From Cercis canadensis (lineage: Eukaryota > Streptophyta > Magnoliopsida > Fabales > Fabaceae), in the NCBI GenBank assembly GCA_003255065.1, contig QAOA01008735.1:559832-623831 (forward strand): DNA of 64,000 bases, read 5' to 3'. The notes beneath the pieces were generated by a model. The model saw only the letters and a program-made list of their open reading frames with translations, was not told where the DNA came from and ran no database searches. Positions within the stretch are counted from its first letter, which is position 1; every line of letters starts with the position of its first letter. Positions 13,345-25,133 of this stretch are shown one piece after another. The translations under genes and the position numbers were made by a program.

Positions 13345-15347
13345 GTCAATTTGAATTGGCCTATTAGATGCGGAGGAAGAGAATCTATTGTGTCCTCAGA
13401 TTTTGGCTACTAGCTTAGATAGATATATAATTGTATGAATGTGTCTGTCCTTGCAAATTAGTAATTGAGCAGCATATAGAGCGCAGCTGAAACAATGTAT
13501 TCTACAAAATGGGCAAATGGGACTGGTTTTGTGGTACATAATAGCAATTTATAAAGCACTGATTGATTAACACCAGCAGCACCCAGGGATTAATGGAGAG
13601 GACCACATATCCATCTTGAATATAATACTATTCTTACTTGTTTCTTTGTCAGTAGTACATTAGAGAGAGAAATAACATAAGTACAAAGGACTTTATGAAA
13701 CTCGAAAATTATTACACACTTGTGTGAGTTACCTGGAAAATGGGGCATGCCAGCTTCAAGTTTGAATTATGAAAGAACCAAATAGAATTTCTGAATTTGC
13801 AATGCCTGTGAGCGCTTAGAATTGGAGTTCGTAATCTTCCCTTTGAAATTATTTAACGCAGTTTTGGTTGATAAATTGTATTTTACAGATATACTGAGCT
13901 CAAAGATATAAATTAAGAACAAAGTTCAAAACTTTTATGAAAAAATAAATAAAATCGATCCCAAGCACTTTGATGATACAATCCTATTTAGTACTTTTAT
14001 TAAGAAAATGTATCTTTAATTTAAAATACAAATAATTATTGTTGATATTCTCTATTTATTCTTGCTCCTTCTCTTATCATTATCCAGTACTTTCTACATT
14101 TTCTTTGAGGTGGAATACTTTTTTATATTTCTAAAACCAATTCTCAAATACCAATTCACATAAAAAAAAAAAATCTTTGACGTGAGGATTCTTTCAGCCC
14201 AAGCCGTAGTGTCATGGACCAAGGTGTTATAGATTTTAGGTTATAGGGGTTAATTATTCATGTGTTTGCACCTTTGTGGTGACTGCAGAAATTCTTCACA
14301 ATGGCGTCATTTAAAATTGTTGGCTGATTCTCTTTTATTAGGTTGTAGTATTTTTCTTCTTTTTCTCTTATGTACCAAAACAATGTGATTGGTGGGCACT
14401 AATCTCCATTCCAAATTTGATCATCTTGACCATCTCTTATCTAAAAGTACCCCCTAATTGTGCAAAATTTAAGAAAGACAAGGAAATTAGGGAAACGGCG
14501 CTTCCTTGCATCACCCATAATTCACATGTCTTTAAAATAAATTAAATAACTAGGGAAGACAGAAAATTTGAGGTTTGATTGATCCTGAAAATTGAATATT
14601 AGGCCAAACAAAAAAAAATCATAATAATTAATTACGATAGAGTTTGATCGCAGTAATGGATCATGATCTTTCTGTAAGATTCCACATTAAACTTTTAACG
14701 TTATTCAAAATATGTATTTGCAATGTTATAGCTTTACAAAAGAAGAATTGAAAAAAATTATTTTAAGTAAAAAAAAAAAATACAAAACATGGGTAGCACT
14801 ACAACTGCATCATGGATCAAATCGATATAATTTCAATATATAATTAATTAATATGTAGATGTGATTATTTAATTATGATTACAAGTAAGAAATAGGTGTT
14901 CATATAATCTAATAATCATAGTTCTTGTAAGATGTGCGATAAATTTGAATTGGAATAATTTTCAGAGAGACATTTCTCCCTAGTGTAAAAGTGGTGGATC
15001 CGCAGACAAGTCCATGTAAGATGGAAACAAAGAGAACAGTAATACCCACATATGGAGCAGATAAAATCCACGTGATAGGGAGGTCAGTCCAACCTGAGAT
15101 GTCATGGCTCCTGTCATGAGGTTGAAGTTACATATGTCTGTTAGTTCATGAACCAAATATCCAGTGAGCAAAATCATCGTAGCCATTCCGATTATAAAGT
15201 AGACTGACGGTTGTCTATTGTTACACCTACTTTCTCCCCATACACTATCTGTCTCTGTGGCCCCTGTTTTGTTTTTAAAAACAAAATATTATTATTAACA
15301 ACTCTTCTTTGTTTTCTGCTGCTTTCTCCATCTCACACTCAAAAACA
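13345..15347. other. Intergenic, AT-rich
   Basis: 3' flank of the ARM/TPR gene and 5' flank of the reductase gene. Long AT-rich stretches and short poly-A runs, with no coding region or repeat family recognised. The last 60 bases are a pyrimidine-rich leader just before the reductase start codon. Confidence 0.55.
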
Positions 15348-16650
<1,303 letters not shown>

Positions 16651-16860
16651 TGATCTTGCTACATGTAGTAGTTTCTGGCTTGTGATGTGGGTCTTCTTGT
16701 ACTTGGGAGCTTGTCGAATTTCTATGAAATAAAACAGAGGGATAAGGTGGTTTAGTCATTAGTGTAAGAGATTGTGTATCCATATTTGTATTCTGTTTGT
16801 AATAATAATGACAGTTATATGTCCGTTGCAGTGGAAATCAAACAAATAAACTTACACTTA

Positions 16861-16936
16861 TACAGGTGTTTAGGAGTGTCTTCATGGCATGGATTATGTA
16901 GTAATGCTATTTAGCAGGACCAAGGCTCACGGCCAG
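16861..16936 (+). repeat. Dispersed repeat, copy 2 (partial)
   Basis: Starts TACAGGTGTTTAGGAGTG and carries the same central block as copies 1 and 3, ending after CAAGGCTCACGGCCA. The right half is missing. It is closer to copy 3 than to copy 1 (both read GTAATGCTATTTAGCAGGAC). Confidence 0.6.
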
Positions 16937-17121
16937 AAATACAACATTACATACCAAACTCAAATATATAAAGCGAGACCCACTAAGGAAAAGCAATCAA
17001 ATAAGATACGACAAAGATTAAAAAGAATACGAAGAAGAGGATAATATGCTTTAAACTAAATATACGTTCTACAAAAAACTAAATAAAAGATTGAGCGAAT
17101 GAGTGTAGTAGGTTTTGGATC

Positions 17122-18086
17122 TACAGGTGTTTAGGAGTGTCTTCGTGGCATGAATTATGCAGTAATGCTATTTAGCAGGACCAAGGCTCACGACCATCAA
17201 AAAAATGTAGCTGGTATAAACAAAGACAGCTTGTTTTTTTTCTTTTGGTAAGATAACGGGGCATAAAGCCCAATAGAAGGACCAACTACAAACTAGAAAC
17301 TGGGGGCAAGATATACCCCAGATCATCATCTACAAGCAGACGTAACAATGCATGCGGAGGAGAAGAGAGGTGCATGGCACCCAAGGCTTGACCAAGGCTA
17401 AAATTAGCCAATCAGTCGGCACAGTTATTCCCTTTTCTGTCCGTGTGTTGAATATTAACGTGTCAATCCTTCTTTAACAAACCAAAGATCTTGTTCATCA
17501 GTTGCAAATGCTTTCCACCGAAGCTGTCCTTGCGAGAGAGACTATTGACAGCAGACAGGGAATCACTCTCCAAAACAACCATCTTGTATACCAAACGCCA
17601 CGCCATTTCCAGACCCTCCAAAATGCCCCAAAGCTCAGCACAAAACGCAGAGGTGTTACCTAGATTTCGCACCACTCCAGTCACCCACTCACCTTTATCA
17701 TCTCTTAGCAAAGCTCCACAACCCGCCACCCCGAGGTTCCCTTTTGACGCACCATCGGAGTTGAGCTTAACCCAACCTAAATCCAGAGGTAGCCAATGCA
17801 CTAGAGTTAACTCTATAGGAGAGATAGTTGCTGTAGCATTAACTGATAGGTTACAATTCTCTATAAAATCAATAATCACCTTACACGGGTTATAAGGTCT
17901 TGTGAAGTTAGGATCAAACATGGCCAAGTTCCTCCATTTCCAAAGCATCCAAGCTGTAACTGCCCAAATAATACTCCAATGCGCTTCCCCACACCTCCCA
18001 AGTTCTTATTAAAATTCTTTTCTATTTACTATAACGTTCCTTATTGCTCTACTTAAAACTTAAAAGTACACTTCCTCTGCAGATTA
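17122..18086 (+). repeat. Dispersed repeat, copy 3, split by a LINE
   Basis: The left half (17122-17233) matches copy 1 up to ATAAACAAAGACAG-TTG. The right half (about 18020-18086) resumes with TTTACT and ends CTCTGCAGATTA exactly as copy 1 does at 8401. The intervening 0.8 kb is LINE sequence. The order of events is therefore repeat first, LINE later. Confidence 0.6.
17234..18010 (-). mobile_element. LINE (non-LTR retrotransposon) 3' remnant with RNase H domain
   Basis: Read on the minus strand, this encodes the plant-LINE 3' end: an AHWSIIWAVTAWMLWKWRN block typical of the segment just before the RNase H, then an RNase H domain. Catalytic residues are visible in LNSDGA, AELWGIL and LESDSL. 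The open frame 17463-17948 ends where a Trp codon has become TGA (KKD-stop-HVNIQH). A second Trp-to-stop change follows after NNCAD, so the copy is dead. The minus-strand sequence ends in an A-rich tail (AAAAGAAAAAAAA, plus 17234-17246), as expected for LINE integration. Most of the element, including the endonuclease and reverse transcriptase, is missing, i.e. it is 5'-truncated. No clear target-site duplication was found. Confidence 0.8.
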
Positions 18087-18342
18087 GGCCCAAACATTTT
18101 CTAAATTAATGAGGGCCAGACCTGACCCAATATCTAGCCTTTTTTATTAAAATTTTTAATCATTCTATAAATTTTGGCCCAGTCAAGACCTGATTTTTAA
18201 GCTAAAGCCCTATATTTAATTTTTGGACTGAATTGGGGCCCCAACGCAGACTAGTTAAATATGAAACTTGCCTTCTTTCGTCTGTTTGGTTTTGGTTGCT
18301 CCGGCATCTTCCAGTTGCTTTACTCTGCTTCGCTGGAAAGAA

Positions 18343-20645
18343 ATGGTCCTTACAAACTTTAACGGAGCTGGTATTGGATTTGGTATGCCTAGATTTTCTC
18401 CCAGATTTCCTTTGGGGCATTCTGGATGTTATACTTTAAATTCGGAATCTTAAATTTCTATCTCACAGTGAAATTGGTTTTCAGGTTTTGGTATAGGTTG
18501 CGGTTTTGGTGTAGGATGGGGCTTCGGAGGTCTGTTGTTGCCTGATATAATTAATTTCTGGTCCATTTCCTTTTCTGGGTTCGTTTTGTTTGAAATTTCT
18601 AGACGTTTTCCAAGCTGGGAATCGGTCTATCTCTGTGCTATACTTAATTTCCCCTTTACATTGTTGTGGTTTCACATGCTCTTATGAATACTTCATAATT
18701 GGTCTAAGGAAGGCCAAAAAAAAATTGGTCTAAGGGGTAAATTTGGATATTAGGCTAATCAATGTTCGAATTGTGAGGCATCTTTTTACCCATTGAGTAA
18801 GCATTCTTCTAACTGTTAAATCATTCGTTTAGATAAGCTTGTATGAAAGAATAAGCCTACTTTTAACAATCTTGTTCTCTTTCTTACTCCAATTCTGCCA
18901 TACCTATTTGTTTCTTTACTAGCCTTTTGTACAGTACCATTCAATGTTCCGCACCTCTTCCCCTGTGGTGGGCAGTTGTGGAGGTTTTGATTCACTAGTG
19001 AAAATCCATCTCTCCATTAACTCTCGTTAGCTAGTGGAAATTGAACAGCAGTGGGAATTGGCTCGTGCATCATCTGCCGCAACCACTGAACTTTGGCTGC
19101 TAGCTATCAACCATTTAAGTTATAAACTACCTTCTTTTCTTGAGGTCACTTGGTTCTCTGGCAAGTTACTTTCTCTTCCATTTCACATTGAGGTTAGCAG
19201 GTGATATTTGGCTTTCTAGTTTGAAATGGTTGTAGGGAAGCTAGAATACAAAATTCAGTAATACATACCTTACTGTCTTTGTTTTTGCGTGTCATATTTA
19301 TCTGGTTTCTCACCGGAAATCAGGTTAAGTTGAATTCCCCGCCATACTTAGTTCGTTGGATTGAAATTTGTCTGCATTATAGATAAAAATGATCATTTTA
19401 TGGGCACTACAACTAAGAGGATTTTGAAATTTTGTCATGTTTTTAAATGATGACTCTGTAAGAAGAAAAGTCTACCTTCTTTCTTTAGGCTATCAGGAAA
19501 AGTAGCCATGAAGTGGATCAATGGGGGCACTAGTTCTTGATATTTCTTACCTCTAGACTCTAGTCCACAAATGGCAGCCTTCCTCTCTTTGATCGGACTT
19601 GCTGCATTTTGTTGTTGTTTTTTCTTTTTCTCTTTCCTGTAATTGTGAGAGGGATTCCCGTGGTCTGTCTTTTCAACTTTGGTAAAATTGATCACCACTT
19701 TCTTAACTATGTTCATTCTACTTAATAACCAACAAGAATATGGAAACAACTATATTTCAGGATCTTGCTATTGCAGTCTGGGTTTTTGCCTCTTACAAGT
19801 GTGGCAAAGTGATGGTTGAGTTGTCATCGTCCCCCACCCCCACAAAAAAAAAAAAAAAAAAAANAAAAAAAAAAAAAAAAAAAAAGGGTGGTATTAGAAA
19901 CCTCTGGAAAATGATGCAGATGCAGATGCAGATAGTTAGATTATTTGGATGTGTACTTGAATCTTGCAGTCTTGCTGCTGCATTCTCTCCCGCAATTGGG
20001 ACTTAATGAAAGTCCTCGTCTTATAATTGTTATTGGTTTTCTAACACCAACTGCTCAAGATCCCCTTTTTTCTTTTCTTATTATGGAACGGATGACTTTT
20101 CTAATCTATTGTCTTTATGTTGCACAGGTATGCCATTGAATCTCCTGGGTCTTGGTGTAGGTATAATATTATATCTTTGCTTCCTTTTCTATTTCTCAGG
20201 TTTTATGTTTTTAGTTTAAATGACAATGCCATGATAGACAATGTGGGTGTCCTTCTTCCTACAAACTTCCCATCTTATAAATTAAACCCAAGACCTCTTC
20301 ATGAAAAGGGCAGATGCATGATTGCCAAGTAACACTGTTGTTACCAACTCTTTCCATCCTTATCTGAGACACTAGTTTCGATTTTACTCTTGTTTCCCCA
20401 TTGGTATCTGGTTTTGGACTGTCTTTCTGATTTAATGTGTATGAATTGAATCTGTTGTATTGAGTTGGGCATGTTGGATCTTTGAAGGTGGAGGCTGTGG
20501 AGTGGGTGTAGGACTTGGTTGGGGGTTTGGTACTGCTTTTGGTAGTCAATATCGGTCTTCAAGAATCACATTTCAAGGCGTGGAATTTGACAGTAAGGAA
20601 AAAGGTAACACCAAGGAGCTCTCAGAAGTTAGAGCTTCACGGTAG
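18343..20645 (+). CDS. TGD5: TGD5-like small glycine-rich chloroplast envelope protein
   Basis: Four tiny exons, 18343-18382, 18485-18529, 20128-20160 and 20488-20645, give 91 residues. The protein is a run of Gly-rich hydrophobic segments ([20 protein letters not shown], then [19 protein letters not shown]), followed by a charged tail starting SQYRSSR. This matches my memory of Arabidopsis TGD5 (At1g27695), a small protein of the ER-to-plastid lipid import machinery that works with TGD1-4 at the chloroplast envelope. All three introns split a Gly codon as G/GT. Intron 2 (1.6 kb) contains a poly-A tract broken by a single N at 19864. The neighbouring syntaxin-like gene is also its neighbour in Arabidopsis, which supports the call. 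Exon boundaries are my own reading; transcript data would settle them. Confidence 0.82.
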
Positions 20646-21449
20646 TGTCCCATAAGTGTGCACCTTCAACTTGACGTAGCATGCTGCTGAAAGCCAGTTA
20701 ATATTGTGATTTCCATTGCTGTCAGAATTGGCACACTTCATGGAATCTTTGTAGTAACAAACAGCCTCTAGAGATATAATAGTGCCCGAGTTTTTAATGT
20801 GTTGCCCTTTTTATTTTATCTCTGAATTACCGATATGGTATATTGAAAGTTACGCACATTTCGTTAATTTTGCGACTATTCATTCAAAATTTAATTTAAT
20901 TAAGAAATTAAAATATAGTTTAACCTTTCTTTTTCTTCAGCCGGACCCAGAAGGTTTGGCTTAAGCTTATAAAGTTAAAAAATAGAATAATAATAAAAAA
21001 AAAAAACATCACCATTTGAATGAACAAAATGTGAACGCTGGAAGATTCCAAATTAATTATAATTTATTAAAACTGAAGATCATATTTTTATATAATAACC
21101 AAAAAAAAAAACTATTTAGCGACAATGAAGTTATGAAAATTTGTTAAAGAATTGACTAGTCAAGTTCGTAGTTGTGGAAAAAAAAAATAATAAATAAAAA
21201 AAAATAACAACTAGTCTAAACTTAGCAGCGAAATCCTCTGGCCCTGTGGACTTCTCCTTTGTTTCACGAGGCGGCTACTATCGTCTAACCCTCCCAAAAA
21301 AAAGATGGTAGTTACCACTTACCGGCACGTGCAAGATGGTAGGTAAACTACCTCCTTTCTTGCAATTAAATCCCAGTGCCTCTGTTTCCAAACTATCCTC
21401 TTTGGTCATTCTCTACAGAGAAAATAGGCGTAAATTCTCTTTTGGAACC
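20646..21449. other. Intergenic and 5' leader of cytochrome b5 gene
   Basis: AT-rich, with poly-A runs. The last 150 bases contain a 13-codon upstream ORF (21305-21346) and an in-frame upstream ATG at 21336 that would add 38 residues to the cytochrome b5. No other gene recognised. Confidence 0.55.
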
Positions 21450-21997
21450 ATGGCAGATCGCAGAATTTTCAGCCTCTCACAGGTTGCCCAACACAAATCC
21501 AACAAAGATTGTTGGCTTGTTATCAATGGCAGAGTAATAAATCATTCTCTCTCTCTTTCTCTTTTCCACACACACACACAGAGACAGGGTAGTTTATGTT
21601 TGTCGTAAGACTCACAACACGATTATATATCTGAATTTTGCAGGTGTTGAACGTGACAAAGTTCTTGGAGGAACACCCAGGAGGGGAAGAGGTGCTGACA
21701 GATTTAGCAGGGAAGGATGCGACCAAGGAGTTCGATGCTGTTGGGCACAGCAAGGCAGCTCAAAATTTGCTCCTCAAATACCAAGTGGGTGTCGTCCAAG
21801 GTTATACTGTCCAAGAGGTGGACTCCAAGGATGTTACCTTCAAGGAATCCAACAAGAGAGAGATGAGTGCCTTTGTGATCAAAGAGGACGCTGTGCCCAA
21901 GTCTCACGATTTCTTTGAGTTCCTTGTTCCTGTTTTGATTGCTAGTTTTTATTTTGGTTACAGATACCTCACCAGAGCAGACTATACTGCTTACTAG
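21450..21997 (+). CDS. Cytochrome b5, tail-anchored
   Basis: Two exons, 21450-21533 and 21644-21997, give 145 residues. This is a small haem protein passing electrons to desaturases, hydroxylases and P450s on the cytosolic face of the ER. The haem-binding core covers residues 5-78, with axial ligands His39 (EEHPGG) and His63 (VGHS). A charged linker is followed by one C-terminal membrane segment (about 118-137, FFEFLVPVLIASFYFGY) and the tail RYLTRADYTAY, which fits a tail anchor. The intron lies in a usual place, after WLVINGR. The chosen start, MADRRIFSLS, is the usual family N-terminus. An in-frame ATG 114 bases upstream could give a Ser/Lys/Arg-rich extension. The 3' UTR has a short CTTTCAG repeat (about 22013-22040) and AATAAA near 22117. 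Confidence 0.93.
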
Positions 21998-23402
21998 GTC
22001 ATCATATCCAAAGGCTTTCAGCTTTCAGCTTTCAGCTTTCATTTTTTTTTTGGGGCCATGAGGGCTTCAGCTTTTAGCTTCATTTGCAACCTATACCAAT
22101 TTACTATTCGCTTTCTGAATAAATAAAAAAATGAAGTGCGTGTAACTCTACACTGTGTTGATTCGGCTCCATGCATGTCTCCATAGCTAGTGCATCTTTT
22201 TTTCTTCACCAAAAAAAGAGTATATCCTCTTGAATTTGTACATGCTAAGCTAAAGTTTGGGTACAAAATACAGATCTCCCATCTAGAAGACATAATATAC
22301 ATTACAACATCTACTAGACCGATCCACTTTGTCATCTCCATCATATAGTAGTAATACAGAAAATACTCTTCATGAACAATTTCGAAATTGGAAGGGAAAC
22401 GAGATATGTAGCAAAAAGAAAAAGTGAGAAAGTGCTACGGTAAATTCTGCACACTATTCTCAAAGCACTTGAAATGTTAAATGATTATTGACACGTGTGA
22501 GAACCAGATAACCTATGTCTCTCTTCCTTTAGTGATGACATAGATTATATGAACTTGTAGAAAAAGATCCTTTGTCCCTCGTGCCTATCAGCTACCAACT
22601 GATCGATAATATATCTAATCTTCCTTCTACATTGCACGAAATGCAATTAAAACTGCAGAAATAACAAAAGTGTAAGCTCCAGTAAAAAAAATTTAAAAAC
22701 AAAAATTCTGGCGAGAGTGAAGAGGGTAAAAGATTATTTCACAGAAACATCCATTAGTGGACATAAGTTCTGTGTCTCTTGGTGTGTTTAGACAGAAATT
22801 CAAATAGTTATCAAGTACATTCCAAGATACATGCATATTAAAGATGTTCAAGGAATGTCCTCCTTGGTAAAAACAGCTACTTAAGAAACTTCTTCGTGCT
22901 AGAATAGGCCATCGAAAAGGTGCATTATATCATACTATAGATACCCATAGAATTAATATTATTAACAGCAGGATTATCCACATCAACAGTAAAGTTGTTC
23001 AGATGTTGACTATGATTTTATAAAATGTAAACCATGAACCACATGAAGCACCCTAAATGGATCATCTTTCTCTAACCAAAGAGGTTTCCATTCTTCATTG
23101 GCTGATGTAGAGTAAGTGAACCAGATATAGGTCTAAACTAGAAAGAAAGCATCATATTATGTTATTCTTAACAACAAAAATCATGAAAGCTTAATGTTGA
23201 AATCATAAAGAAATAAAAATTAGTGAAAATAGACACAATAAACAAGCAAGCCCACAACAAAAAGCACCAAACATTCCTAAACTCACATTCCTGATGACTC
23301 CCTTATAATATTTTTAGGATGCCCGTTTCATAAATAAGATTACCAAACATTCCTAACTTCACATTCCCGAGTGGTTAGTCTGCACAATCACACAAACAAG
23401 AT
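21998..23402. other. Intergenic between convergent genes
   Basis: Lies between the 3' ends of the cytochrome b5 gene (+) and the syntaxin-like gene (-). No coding region recognised; a further 3' exon of the syntaxin-like gene could hide here. Confidence 0.5.
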
Positions 23403-25133
23403 CTAGAGCTTACCAATCAAGCAAAGGAGTAGAACAATCCAGACAGTTATTTGAACAGGCCGACGATATTGCATTTGGTACTGAGATCTTTGAAGCTGCC
23501 TCTGAATAGCCCCATACCACCCATAGATTTGCTTATCATAACATTCGTCAGAACCATCAAGGCAACTCTTACTTCTTTCATAGCAAGCATTGATGCCCTT
23601 TCAGATAAATAAAAATTACAGTATCAGTAATTCAAGACTTCCATTAAAAAACAAGATCATTGAAGCATAGCAAGCATTGTTGCCCTTAGAGATAAATAAA
23701 AATTACAGTATCAGTAATTCTAATTCAAGACTTCCATTAAAAAACAAGACCATAGAAGCAGATTAAGAACACACCTTACTCAATTCAGTTGATGGCAGTA
23801 ATGAATTTTCAGCTTCTTGATGATCCATTACTTTCAACTTTCTGAAACCATTCTTTGGCCACTTCAACTTAGATACAGGTTCCATGGAACTAAAAAATCC
23901 TGAGAAACTGGGTACTTTATGCACAAGACCAGAAGGTCCATTGGAGGAACTCCATTGTTGCACATCATCAGAAACTGCTATCTTCCAAGAACCAATATCC
24001 GCACTAGCACTAGCTGTCCTCCGATGCCCATGTGACTTCTCCTCCCTTGCTTCCATCGAACTCAACTCAGATGAAAGATGTAAATTCTTTGAACAATTAC
24101 TAACTGAATCTTTATCAGTTAATTGCGGCATTTCATTGTCCCTACTATTACTTTCGGCACTTTTGCCTTCAACTGCTGGCATTCCTGATAGAAATAATGC
24201 AAGCTCATTTCGTTCTCCTTCATCCAGACGCACCCAAGGCAGAGATGCCTTGCCATCTGAAAGGATGGATTCCTGTAATGAGTGCTCAACTTTTGTAATC
24301 TTGTCCTGAATGGCACCTACAAAATCTCGGTGCCTATTTCTTGCATCGTCACATGAACTTTTGCCATAACTTGACCTGACAGCTCGTTCAAATTCCTCTA
24401 ACTGCATTGCCCACCCAAAATGCAACCATATGCACATTATGATGATGCAATATGTCAAACAAAAAAATTAAAACATTTACTAGCTGTAGGAGCATATATC
24501 ATGTGTACGTGTGTAACTGTGGTAAGCAAGTGTGTGAAGGAAGAATACCTGCCATTTAGTAGTGCCAAGGGCAGTATGCAGATCTCTCTGGAGTTCATCT
24601 GAATCCCACGTACTAGATGAATCTTTCTTTGCGTGAATCCACGTCCTATACGTAGATTCCATCCTTGAAAAGACAATGAGGGCAAATCAACAGGAAGAAA
24701 ATTCGAGCAGTAAGCTAAAACAGATGGTTCACACAAATAAGTTTCTTTTCCTTTTCTTATTTGTGGTAGGGGCTGTTGAGATAAAATACATACAAAACTG
24801 AGAACCAGAATTCTTTGTTTTAATTTGTTAAAAGAAATGTACCAAAAACGATAAATCAAAAATCTTAAAGTTTATTCAAACCCCCAAAAAGAAAAAAAAA
24901 ATAAAATCCAGCAGAACTTGCCAAGGGAGAAACAATCCAAATAATAATAAAGCTTCTGTGCCCTACATTTTTCTCTCGAAAACCAAACATAATTACATAG
25001 AATCACGAAGAAAAATGCAAATTTTCTGTACGGAATCACGCGATAATAATAGGTACCTGTCTGCAGATTCCTGAACTTCTTCAGCCGCGGTAAAGAAAGG
25101 ATCTTTCTCCCATCGGTCAAAACTCGACGCCAT
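23403..25133 (-). CDS. Syntaxin-6 N-terminal-like, tail-anchored protein without SNARE motif (At1g27700-like)
   Basis: Four exons on the minus strand, 25057-25133, 24549-24663, 23775-24401 and 23403-23597, give 337 residues. The start is MASSFDRWEKDPFFTAAEEV. The first 120 residues resemble the helical N-terminal domain of syntaxin-6/SYP6 proteins (ADRMESTYRTWIHAKKD, ELQRDLHTALGTTKWQLEEF, RHRDFVGAIQDKITKVEHSL). The middle is a polar, Ser-rich linker. The last exon ends in a membrane segment, VQITVWIVLLLCLIG, followed by KL and a stop. I see no heptad-patterned SNARE motif before the membrane segment, where a t-SNARE would have one. A role in Golgi/endosome trafficking is likely only by family resemblance. 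The stop at 23403-23405 follows a good donor (ATTG/GTAAGC), so the true C-terminus may differ. Confidence 0.82.
23579..23759 (-). repeat. Tandem duplication spanning the last splice acceptor of the syntaxin-like gene
   Basis: Copy A (23579-23665) and copy B (23666-23759) are nearly identical; copy B has a 7-base insertion. On the minus strand copy A contains the acceptor and first bases of the last exon (GAAAG/GGCATCAATGC). Copy B, upstream in the transcript, repeats them as CTAAG/GGCAACAATGC inside the intron. No N lies between the copies. Confidence 0.85.

Noticed and set aside
17463-17948. Free-standing RNase H gene
   Set aside because: Sequence before and after continues as LINE-type coding sequence with in-frame stops and ends in an A-rich tail, so it is a LINE remnant, not a host gene.
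19740-20006. Frame containing a Lys run over poly-A with an N
   Set aside because: It is intron 2 of the TGD5-like gene; the Lys run is a homopolymer artefact.
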